A stretch of 46,011 nucleotides of DNA from Verrucomicrobiota bacterium. GTDB lineage: Bacteria; Verrucomicrobiota; Verrucomicrobiia; Verrucomicrobiales; Akkermansiaceae. Each line of letters begins with the position of its first letter. Within the stretch, counting starts at the first letter, position 1. The notes below the pieces were generated by a model. That model ran no database searches. It saw only the letters and a list, made by a program, of their open reading frames with translations, and had not been told where the DNA came from. The position numbers were made by a program, and so were the translations under genes. The stretch covers positions 1-46,011 of the forward strand of contig JAPLUI010000178.1 in assembly GCA_026397725.1 (NCBI GenBank). The letters are read 5' to 3'. Below, piece after piece: positions 1 to 7,602 of the stretch.

Positions 1-405
1 AAACATGCGCGTGCGCGCGTGCGAGTCAAGAATTATTTATTGCGCACATGAAATATATTTCGAACCGGCAGAATCGTTGGAAAATCAACGGATTCCGAAT
101 TCAGCGGCCTCCGGCCGCGGGGCCTATGTCCAGAGATCTGTGCGCATTGGAAATCGCTTGTTGGTTAGGGCCGGATACGGGCGGCAAGGCGGATTTTTGG
201 TTCATCCAAACTCTCGGGAACGAGTGGATGCTGACCCAGCGGCGGACCCGTGGCAAGCTGGAAATCGGGAAAATGTCGGCGGGCTTCATCATCTCATCAT
301 CTCGCCGTGCTCATGTTCTTCTTGACTGACGCCGCGGCTTGGCATTCTGATGCGCCTTCGTCTGGAATTCCGGTTTTCCGGCACTAGAGTTCAGCTATCA
401 ACAAG
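1..405. other. Leading non-coding stretch
   Basis: I see no convincing gene here. Two overlapping open frames of about 100 codons have no recognisable motif and mixed codon use. Positions 5-23 are a run of strictly alternating purines and pyrimidines rich in CG/TG steps, of the kind that can adopt Z-DNA. A TTGACT at 322-327 followed 18 bases later by TCTGAT (346-351) is a weak sigma-70-like candidate upstream of the first gene; it is not strong enough to list separately. Confidence 0.5.
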
Positions 406-1527
406 ATGACATCCAAAGAACGCATGCTGCGGGCGCTGGCCCGCGAGAAACCCGACCGTCTGCCCGTCACGGTTCACCAGTGGCAACCGTATCATCTCGA
501 TACCTACCTTGGCGGCATCGATGCCCTCGCCGCCTGCCAGACCTGCGGGCTGGACGCCTCGATCCAATACTTCGAGGCCATGGGACAGTTCTGGATTCCC
601 AACGCGGAAAAGTTCCTCGTCTCCACCCCCGAGTGGCGCGAGGAGATCGAGATCGTCAAGGACCATCCGGACGACAAGCTCCTCAACCACACCATCACCA
701 CCCCCGGCGGCCGGCTCACCTACAAGACCGGCGGCAATCGCACCACCACCTGGATCACCGAATATCTCATCAAGCGGCATGAGGACGTCGAGCTGATCGA
801 GCGATACATGCCGGTGGCGAAGTTGAGCAAACCCGCCATCGCCAAAGAGTATGACCGCATCGGCGACGATGGCATCCTGCGCGGGTTCGTGTGGGGCGAT
901 CAGGCCGGTTGCTGGCAGCATGCCTGTTGTCTCATGTCCGAAGAGGAGTTGATCCTGGAGTGCATCGACCATCCCGACTGGGTGCATCGCCTGCTGCACG
1001 CGCTGCTGGAGCGCAAGTTGCGGTTCATCGGGGAGTCACTCACCGGCGCCAAGTTTGACCTCATCGAAACCGGCGGCGGCGCGGGCAGCGACACGGTGAT
1101 TTCGCCGACGCTGCATCGCGAGTTCTGCCTCCCCTATGACCGGCGGATTCACGACGCGCTGCATGCCTTGGGACACCGTGCCACCTATCACACCTGCGGC
1201 GGCATGATGCACATTCTGGACCTCGTCGTCGCGAATCACACCGACGCCTCCGAGACGCTGGCCCCGCCCGGAGTGGGCGGCAACATCACGGCTCCGGAAC
1301 AGGTTCGCGCCGTCTTCGGCGGCAAGGTCGCGATGATCGGCGGCATGGACCAGTTCAACATCCTGACCAACGGCACCAAGGAGCAAATCCGCGCGGAAAC
1401 GCAGCGCCTCTTTGCCGGCTTCGGGATGCACGGCGGCTATCTCTGCTCGGCCTCCGATCATTTCTTCGAGACCCCGGTGGACAACCTCAAGGCATTCGCG
1501 GCCGCTGCCCGGGAATGCCTATACTAA
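406..1527 (+). CDS. UROD-fold protein, MtaA/CmuA-like methyltransferase branch
   Basis: This is a 373-residue cytoplasmic protein of the uroporphyrinogen decarboxylase superfamily (TIM barrel). The N-terminus (MTSKERMLRALAREKPDRLP) is typical of the non-HemE members. A His-x-Cys at H262-x-C264 (TYHTCGG) and a late Cys at C347 (GYLCSAS) match in order and spacing the zinc ligands of MtaA/MtbA/CmuA methyl-corrinoid methyltransferases, in which zinc activates a thiol. HemE lacks these ligands. No corrinoid protein or second methyltransferase is adjacent. The gene ends 27 bases before a sugar-type symporter gene and leads an arabinose cluster, so a link to sugar metabolism is likely from context only. 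The family assignment is strong; the reaction is unknown. Confidence 0.85.
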   Translation: MTSKERMLRALAREKPDRLPVTVHQWQPYHLDTYLGGIDALAACQTCGLDASIQYFEAMGQFWIPNAEKFLVSTPEWREEIEIVKDHPDDKLLNHTITTPGGRLTYKTGGNRTTTWITEYLIKRHEDVELIERYMPVAKLSKPAIAKEYDRIGDDGILRGFVWGDQAGCWQHACCLMSEEELILECIDHPDWVHRLLHALLERKLRFIGESLTGAKFDLIETGGGAGSDTVISPTLHREFCLPYDRRIHDALHALGHRATYHTCGGMMHILDLVVANHTDASETLAPPGVGGNITAPEQVRAVFGGKVAMIGGMDQFNILTNGTKEQIRAETQRLFAGFGMHGGYLCSASDHFFETPVDNLKAFAAAARECLY

Positions 1528-1554
1528 CATTCTGACAATCACCAACCATCTATC

Positions 1555-3336
1555 ATGAACACGGGAATGAGTGCTTGGGACTGGGCCATCATCGCCGGCT
1601 ATATGCTGGCCGTGGTTGGCATCGGCGTGCTGGCGGGCTTGGTGCGCAACAAGGGCGGCGCGGGCGCACACTATTTTCTGGCGGACAATTCGTTGAAGTG
1701 GCCGGTCATCGGACTGGCGATGTTTGCGGCCAACATCTCCACCGTCCATCTCGTCAGCCTCGCGCAATCGGCTTACACCTCCGGCCTGCTCTATGGCAAC
1801 TTCGAGTGGATGGCGGGCTTCACGCTGATCCTGCTGTCCCTGTTTTTCGCGCCTCTGTACCTGCGGACGCGGGTGCCCACGTTGCCGGACTATCTGGAGC
1901 GCCGCTACAACCGGAACTGCCGCGACGCGCTCTCGATCGTCTCGCTGTTCTCGGCCATCGTCATTCACATCGGGGTGGCGCTCTTCACGGCGGCCACGGT
2001 GTTGTGTTTTATCTTCGACATCCACGGCGACGTGACGATCCTGGGGCTCTCGCCGATGATGTTCTTCATAGTCGCGCTGGGCGTGCTGACCGGCATCTAC
2101 ACCGTGATCGGCGGTTTGCTGGCGGTGGTGTGGACGGAAAGCGTGCAGACGGTCCTGCTGTTGGTCGGTGCCATCAGCATCACGGTGGTTGGCTACCATG
2201 CCGTCGGCGGGTGGGCCGCCTTGTCACAAACCTTGGCCAACCACCCGCATCCGCTGGCCGGCAGCGAGGAGGCGCTCAAGGCCAAAGTGGAGTTATCCTC
2301 CGCGTCCTTCCTGCACATGTTTCACCCCGGCGGCGATAAGACGGTCATGGGCAACGTGCCCTGGTATTCGATTCTGCTAGGCTATCCCATCATCGGCATC
2401 TGGTACTGGTGCTGCGACCAAACCATCGTGCAGCGGGTGCTCGCGGCGAAGGATGAAAGGCACGCCCGCCTTGGCCCGCTGTTCTGCGCGTTCATCAAGA
2501 TCCTGCCGGTGTTCTTCTTCGTGCTGCCCGGCGTCATCTGCGTGGCGCTGGTCCAACAGGGGTATTTCGGCAATGGCGTGGGGCCGCTGGCTTCGGTGGA
2601 CACCTATCCGTTCATGATCACCCACTTGCTACCCATGGGACTCAAGGGACTGGTGGTGGCGGCGATGCTCGCGGCGGCCATGCAGACCTGCTCCGCCGCG
2701 CTCAATTCCTCGGCCACCTTGTTTTCCTATGACATCTGGAAACGCTGGCGGCCGGCAACCTCCGACCAGCAGTTGGTTAAAATCGGCCGCTGGACCACCG
2801 GGATCGCGACGCTGCTGGCCATCGTCCTGTCGCCGATCTTCGGCCACTACGGCACGATTATTCAGGGCTTGAACACGCTGATTTGCTATGTCGCGCCGCC
2901 GATCACCTGCGTGTTCCTGATCGGCGTGTTTTGGCAGCGTGCGGGTGGGCGGGCCGCGTTTGTGACCATGATTTCCGGCGCGGCGATGGGCGTCATCTGT
3001 TTCGTGGCGGATTTCTTCAAGGACCTCATCTCCGGGAAGACCGGCTTCCTGCCACCCGACTCGGCGCTGACCTCAGCCTTCGATTGGTTTGCCCGCGGCG
3101 TGCTCAGCGACTTCATGCTCACCTCGTTCGGCATGTTCTGCATCTGCGTGGTGATCCAGATTGTCGCCTCCCTGCGGATGCCCGAAGCCCTGAAGGAGGA
3201 GGCGCGGCTGCTGGTGTGGGAAAACTGGCGCGAACCGCTGCGCGGAACTGCCCTCGGGCACGGCATGGGCAACTACCGCGTCCTCACCGTCATGGTGTTG
3301 CTCACGTTCATCGCCCTCTACGCCATTTTCCGTTAG
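1555..3336 (+). CDS. SSS-family sodium/solute symporter
   Basis: This is a 593-residue polytopic membrane protein of the solute:sodium symporter family. About 13-14 hydrophobic helices can be read. Around residue 193 the family pattern appears as WTESVQTVLL, after a GIYTVIGGLLAV helix. The paired ILPGVICVAL and LAAAMQT helices resemble SglT-type sugar/Na+ symporters. A hydrophilic loop of about 40 residues near 230-270 is ordinary for the family. The gene lies between the UROD-fold gene and araB on the same strand, so L-arabinose or an arabinoside is the most likely substrate, but the sequence does not prove specificity. The stop codon is TAG in a GTTAG context. Confidence 0.88.
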   Translation: MNTGMSAWDWAIIAGYMLAVVGIGVLAGLVRNKGGAGAHYFLADNSLKWPVIGLAMFAANISTVHLVSLAQSAYTSGLLYGNFEWMAGFTLILLSLFFAPLYLRTRVPTLPDYLERRYNRNCRDALSIVSLFSAIVIHIGVALFTAATVLCFIFDIHGDVTILGLSPMMFFIVALGVLTGIYTVIGGLLAVVWTESVQTVLLLVGAISITVVGYHAVGGWAALSQTLANHPHPLAGSEEALKAKVELSSASFLHMFHPGGDKTVMGNVPWYSILLGYPIIGIWYWCCDQTIVQRVLAAKDERHARLGPLFCAFIKILPVFFFVLPGVICVALVQQGYFGNGVGPLASVDTYPFMITHLLPMGLKGLVVAAMLAAAMQTCSAALNSSATLFSYDIWKRWRPATSDQQLVKIGRWTTGIATLLAIVLSPIFGHYGTIIQGLNTLICYVAPPITCVFLIGVFWQRAGGRAAFVTMISGAAMGVICFVADFFKDLISGKTGFLPPDSALTSAFDWFARGVLSDFMLTSFGMFCICVVIQIVASLRMPEALKEEARLLVWENWREPLRGTALGHGMGNYRVLTVMVLLTFIALYAIFR

Positions 3337-3587
3337 GCCCGGAAGCCGATTCCCGGTTCCTCCCCGCAGCCAGCCCAATCCTGTCCGGTCCCCACCCATT
3401 GACATCCTGTCCCAATCTGCTCGTGGCGGTGCCGCCGTTGCCGGCCGGCGGATGGTCCGACGGCGAGTTGCAGCAACGGCTGAGGTGTCTCGACAGCGAA
3501 TCCGTGGTTAGCAATCCTTGCTCTTCAGCATGGGCGATTCCTTGTTGGATCTTGAAACCCTGCCAAGGATTACTGTCCTACAAAAAG

Positions 3588-3602
3588 GCCCTTTGCAAGG
3601 GC
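3588..3602 (+). terminator. Small hairpin before araB
   Basis: A six-base-pair stem (GCCCTT/AAGGGC) with a three-base loop follows a short A run in the 285-base gap after the first symporter gene. No T tract follows on the + strand. It could be a weak terminator, a processing site or chance. The rest of the gap (3337-3621) shows a TTGACA at 3399-3404 without a matching -10 box. Confidence 0.25.
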
Positions 3603-3621
3603 GGTCCGCATCTGGTAGCGG

Positions 3622-5292
3622 ATGGGCATGCGCTACGCGATAGGACTTGATTACGGCACCAACTCGGCGCGGGCATTGGTGGTGGATTGTGCGGACGGGC
3701 GGGAGCTTGGCAGTGCGGTGGTGGACTATCCATCAGGACACCAGGGGGTGATGTTGGATGCGACGGACCATCATTTGGCGCGGCAGAATCCGGCGGATTA
3801 CCTGCGGGTGCTGGAAGAGGCGACGCGGGGTGCCTTGGCGGCGGCCCAGGCGGCGGCGGCAAAATTTTCAAGCGTGCAGGTGATCGGGATCGGGATGGAC
3901 GGTACGGGCTCCAGCCCGCTGCCGGTGACGTCGAACAACATTCCCCTGATGACCGATCCGCGCTTTGCCAACAACCCGAACGCGCAATGCTGGCTGTGGA
4001 AAGACCACACCGGCATTCCCGAGGCCGCGGCCATTACCGAGACCGCTCGCAAGCTCCGCCCGCAGTACCTCGCGAAAATCGGTGGCACCTATTCGTCGGA
4101 GTGGTTTTGGGCGAAGGTCTGGCACTGCCTCAAGGTGGATTCCGCAGTGTTTGACGCGGCGTTTTCGTGGGTTGAACTGGCGGATTTCATTCCCGCCGTG
4201 CTCGCCGGAGTGACCGACCCGCGGCAAATCCAGCGCGGCGTGTGCATGGCCGGCCACAAGGCTCTCTACGCCGACGACTGGGGCGGCCTGCCGGACAAGG
4301 AATTCCTCAGCGCCCTTGACCCCAAGCTTGCCGACCTGCGCGACCGTCTTTACGACCAGGCTCACGATGCCTCGGTGAGCGCCGGCAGGCTGTGCCCGGA
4401 GTGGGCCGCCAAACTCGGCCTGCCGGTGGGCATTCCGATCGCCATCGGCGAAATGGACGTCCATTACGGCGCGATCGGCTGCGGCGTCGCTGCCGGCACG
4501 CTCGTCAAGGTCATCGGCACTTCCACCTGCGATTGTGCGGTGGTTTCCGCCGACCAGACCGTGGCCGACATTCCCGGTATCTGCGGTATCGTCAAAGGCG
4601 CGATTCTGCCGGGCTACTTCGGCGTGGAAGCCGGCCAATCCGCAGTGGGCGACATCTTCAAGTGGTTCGTCGAAGGCGTGCTGGAGGACGCTTCGGCGCA
4701 TGGCAAACTCACCGCCGCGGCCGCCGCCTTCAAACCCGGCCAGTCGGGACTGCTCGCGCTCGACTGGAACAACGGCAACCGCACCATCCTCGTCGATCAG
4801 CGGCTCACCGGCCTGTTGTTAGGTCAGACGCTCTACACGAGCCCGGCGGAAATCTATCGTGCCCTGATCGAAGCCACCGCCTTCGGTGCCCGTGCCATCG
4901 TGGAGCGCATCCGCGAATACGGAGTGCCCGTCGAGCGCATCGTGTGTTCCGGCGGGATCGCCGAGAAGAACCCGCTGCTGATGCAGGTTTACGCCGATGT
5001 GACCGGCTGCGAGATGCGCCTGTCCCGCTCGTCGCAAGCCTGCGCGCTCGGGTCCGCCATCGGGGCCGCCGTGGTCGCCGGGGCGCATCCGGATTTCAAG
5101 ACCGCCCAGGCAGCGATGACCGGCCTGAAGGACACCACCTACACTCCGATCCCGGAAAACCAAGTCATCTACCACCAACTCTACGCGCTCTACCGTGAGC
5201 TGCACGATGCCTTCGGCGGGGTTTGTACGAGCGCCGATCTCGGCCACGTCATGAAGGACCTGCTCGCGCTCAAGGCCACCCAATCCCGCTAA
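3622..5292 (+). CDS. araB: Ribulokinase AraB (FGGY kinase)
   Basis: This enzyme phosphorylates L-ribulose with ATP in the second step of L-arabinose catabolism. The 556-residue length fits bacterial AraB (about 560). The N-terminal phosphate loop is GLDYGTNSARALV, and GIGMDGTGSSPLPV near residues 88-101 is characteristic of ribulokinase rather than xylulokinase or glycerol kinase. The C-terminal FGGY domain contains CSGGIAEKNPLLMQ and an ALGSAIGAAV helix. A second ATG lies two codons in (3628), and either start is possible because no clear ribosome-binding site is present. araA begins 18 bases after the stop, so the genes are probably co-transcribed. The stop is TAA in a CTAAC context. Confidence 0.95.
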   Translation: MGMRYAIGLDYGTNSARALVVDCADGRELGSAVVDYPSGHQGVMLDATDHHLARQNPADYLRVLEEATRGALAAAQAAAAKFSSVQVIGIGMDGTGSSPLPVTSNNIPLMTDPRFANNPNAQCWLWKDHTGIPEAAAITETARKLRPQYLAKIGGTYSSEWFWAKVWHCLKVDSAVFDAAFSWVELADFIPAVLAGVTDPRQIQRGVCMAGHKALYADDWGGLPDKEFLSALDPKLADLRDRLYDQAHDASVSAGRLCPEWAAKLGLPVGIPIAIGEMDVHYGAIGCGVAAGTLVKVIGTSTCDCAVVSADQTVADIPGICGIVKGAILPGYFGVEAGQSAVGDIFKWFVEGVLEDASAHGKLTAAAAAFKPGQSGLLALDWNNGNRTILVDQRLTGLLLGQTLYTSPAEIYRALIEATAFGARAIVERIREYGVPVERIVCSGGIAEKNPLLMQVYADVTGCEMRLSRSSQACALGSAIGAAVVAGAHPDFKTAQAAMTGLKDTTYTPIPENQVIYHQLYALYRELHDAFGGVCTSADLGHVMKDLLALKATQSR

Positions 5293-5310
5293 CCAAGTCA
5301 CCCCCACCCC

Positions 5311-6831
5311 ATGTCTAACATCAACACCTTCGAGTCTCTCGAAATCTGGTTGGTCACCGGTTCCCAGCATCTCTATGGCCCTGCCGCCCTCGCCCAGGTG
5401 GACGAGCATGCCAAGGCAGTCGTCGCCTTCCTGAATGCTTCCGGCGCCCTGCCGCACCAGGTCGTTTTCAAACCGGTCCTGAAGTCGTCGGCGGAAATCA
5501 CCGCCTTCGCCATCGCCGCCAACTCCGCCCCTAACTGCATCGGCATCATCGCCTGGATGCACACGTTTTCCCCGGCGAAGATGTGGATCGAGGGCCTGCA
5601 GATTTTGCGCCTGCCGCTGGCCGATCTGCACACGCAGTTCAACCGCGACATTCCGTGGGATTCCATCGACATGGATTTCATGAACCTGAACCAGACCGCG
5701 CACGGCGGCCGCGAGTTCGGTCATATCGGCGCCCGGCTGCGGTTGCCGCGCAAGGCCGTCGTCGGCCACTGGCAGGATGCCGAGGTGCATGAGCGGCTCG
5801 CCGCCTGGGCGCGTGCCGCCCGTGCTTGGCACGCCTCCCGTCGGCTCAAGGTCGCCCGCATCGGTGACAACATGCGCCACGTCGCCGTCACGGAGGGCGA
5901 CAAGGTTTCCGCGCAGATCCGTTTCGGCTGGGAAGTGAACACCTTCGGGGTCGGCGATCTCGTCGCCATGATCAAGGCCGTGCCGGCCGACAAGATCGAC
6001 GCCCTGTGCGCCGAATATGAAGTCGGCTATGCCGTGGTACCCGAGTTGCGGCAGGGGGCGGCCCGCCACGAGTCGCTGCGTGACTCCGCCGCCATCGAAC
6101 TCGGCCTCCGCACGCTGCTGGAAGAAGGCGGCTTCACCGCCTTCACCACCACCTTTGAAGATCTCCATGGCATGAGGCAACTGCCGGGGCTCGCGGTGCA
6201 GCGCCTGATGGCGGACGGTTACGGCTTCGCCGGCGAAGGCGATTGGAAAACCGCCGCACTCGTCCGCATCATGAAGGTGATGGCCCACGGCCTCAACGGC
6301 GGCACCTCCTTCATGGAGGACTATACCTATCATCTTGATCCCGCCAACCCGCTCGTCCTTGGCGCACACATGTTGGAGATCTGCCCGTCGCTTTCCGCCG
6401 CCAAGCCCCAGATCGAAATCCATCCGCTCGGCATCGGCGGCAAGGATGATCCATGCCGCATGGTCTTCGACTGCCCGGCGGGTAATGCCGTCAATGTCTC
6501 CATCATCGACTTGGGCAACCGCTTCCGTTGCCTGGTCAATGAGGTCGCGTGTGTGGCCCCGGCGCAGGCCCTGCCGAAGCTCCCGGTCGCCCGCGTGCTC
6601 TGGCAGCCGCTGCCGGATCTCAAGACCGCCACCGCCGCTTGGATTTACGCGGGTGGGGCGCACCACACGGTGCTTTCCTACGCGCTCACCAGCGAACACC
6701 TGGAGGACTTTGCGGAAATGGCACGCATCGAACTCAGTGTGATCGATGCGGCAACACGGCTCCGCTCGTACCAGACGGAATTGCGCCAAGCCGATCTCTA
6801 CTTCCACCTCGCCCATGGCCTCCAAGGTTGA
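5311..6831 (+). CDS. araA: L-arabinose isomerase AraA
   Basis: This metal-dependent cytoplasmic enzyme interconverts L-arabinose and L-ribulose. At 506 residues it matches the family length (500 in E. coli). The N-terminus [17 protein letters not shown] is diagnostic. Catalytic and metal residues can be placed: E309 in GEGDWKTA, E336 in FMEDYTYH, H353 in [10 protein letters not shown], and the His pair near 451-452 in GGAHHT. All are intact. The gene lies directly between araB and araD. A heptanucleotide repeat tract begins three bases after its stop and fills the araA-araD gap. Confidence 0.97.
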   Translation: MSNINTFESLEIWLVTGSQHLYGPAALAQVDEHAKAVVAFLNASGALPHQVVFKPVLKSSAEITAFAIAANSAPNCIGIIAWMHTFSPAKMWIEGLQILRLPLADLHTQFNRDIPWDSIDMDFMNLNQTAHGGREFGHIGARLRLPRKAVVGHWQDAEVHERLAAWARAARAWHASRRLKVARIGDNMRHVAVTEGDKVSAQIRFGWEVNTFGVGDLVAMIKAVPADKIDALCAEYEVGYAVVPELRQGAARHESLRDSAAIELGLRTLLEEGGFTAFTTTFEDLHGMRQLPGLAVQRLMADGYGFAGEGDWKTAALVRIMKVMAHGLNGGTSFMEDYTYHLDPANPLVLGAHMLEICPSLSAAKPQIEIHPLGIGGKDDPCRMVFDCPAGNAVNVSIIDLGNRFRCLVNEVACVAPAQALPKLPVARVLWQPLPDLKTATAAWIYAGGAHHTVLSYALTSEHLEDFAEMARIELSVIDAATRLRSYQTELRQADLYFHLAHGLQG

Positions 6832-6833
6832 GC

Positions 6834-6868
6834 CCTGTCCCCTGCCCCCTGTCTCCTGTCTCCTGTCT
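6834..6868 (+). repeat. Heptanucleotide tandem repeat, araA-araD gap
   Basis: Five in-register heptamers, CCTGTCC, CCTGCCC and three CCTGTCT, fill the gap between araA and araD and run up to the araD start. They sit where a ribosome-binding site would be, and none is visible for araD. The tract resembles the degenerate heptamer tandem repeats (STRR) described in cyanobacterial genomes. Other heptamer tracts occur at 14932-14952, 14984-15004 and 45632-45666. Confidence 0.8.
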
Positions 6869-6871
6869 CCC

Positions 6872-7567
6872 ATGCCCTACACCGCGCTCAAGGAAGCATG
6901 CCTCGCGGCAAACCTCGACCTGCCCAAGACCGGCTTGGTCGATCTAACCTTCGGCAATGTCTCGGTGGCCGATCCCGCGAGGCGCGTGTTCGCCATCAAG
7001 CCCAGCGGCGTGAGTTATGCGGAACTCCGCAGCTCCCATATCGTGGTGCTGGATTATGAGGGCAACCAGATCGAGGGCGAGTTGCGGCCGTCATCGGACA
7101 CGCCGACCCACCGGCATCTCTATCTGAACTTCGCGGGCCTCGGTGCGGTCGTTCACACCCACTCGCGGAGTGCGGTCGCCTTCGCCCAGGCCGGCCGCGA
7201 GCTGCCATGCCTCGGCACCACGCACTGCGATTATTTCAAGGGTCCGGTCCCGCTCACCCGGGCCATGACTGCGGCAGAGGTGGCACGCGAATACGAATGG
7301 GAAACCGGCAAGGTGATCGTCGAGCGCTTCGCCGACCTCAACCCGCTGGAGGTGCCAGCCGTGCTGGTGCGCAATCACGGGCCCTTCACCTGGGGCGCGT
7401 CCGCAGCCAAGGCCGTGGAAACCGCGCTCGCCCTGGAAATCATCGCGGACATGGCCATCAAATCGCTCGCCCTCAATCCGGCCGCGCCGCCCGCGCCGGA
7501 GCACCTCCTCGCCAAACATTTCTGCCGCAAACACGGACCCGGCGCCTACTACGGACAATCAGCCTGA
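6872..7567 (+). CDS. araD: L-ribulose-5-phosphate 4-epimerase AraD
   Basis: This zinc-dependent class II aldolase-family enzyme converts L-ribulose 5-phosphate to D-xylulose 5-phosphate, the last arabinose-specific step. From the ATG at 6872 the protein is 231 residues, the same length as E. coli AraD. An upstream in-frame ATG at 6746 lies inside araA and would add a meaningless extension. The zinc ligands H95 and H97 lie in VHTHSRSAVAFAQAG, and a third His is near 169 in VRNHGPFTWG. The substrate motif GNVS is at the expected N-terminal place. There is no Shine-Dalgarno-like sequence because the upstream region is a heptamer repeat. Confidence 0.95.
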   Translation: MPYTALKEACLAANLDLPKTGLVDLTFGNVSVADPARRVFAIKPSGVSYAELRSSHIVVLDYEGNQIEGELRPSSDTPTHRHLYLNFAGLGAVVHTHSRSAVAFAQAGRELPCLGTTHCDYFKGPVPLTRAMTAAEVAREYEWETGKVIVERFADLNPLEVPAVLVRNHGPFTWGASAAKAVETALALEIIADMAIKSLALNPAAPPAPEHLLAKHFCRKHGPGAYYGQSA

Positions 7568-7602
7568 ACCTTCTCCAAAACCCCCAACCACAACAAGCAA
7601 AC

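Noticed and set aside
3399..3404. TTGACA as a possible araB promoter
   Set aside because: No acceptable -10 box at 16-18 bases; araB may be read from upstream.
2883..3650. A 255-codon + strand frame bridging the first symporter and araB
   Set aside because: It overlaps the symporter's 3' third in another frame and has shadow-type Arg/His/Pro composition.
6834..6868. Possible CRISPR-type repeats at the heptamer tracts
   Set aside because: Units are seven bases with no spacers and no cas genes nearby.
4819..6873. A 684-codon - strand open frame opposite araA
   Set aside because: araA on the + strand has all catalytic residues; the antisense frame is His/Asp/Gly-rich noise typical of GC-rich shadows.
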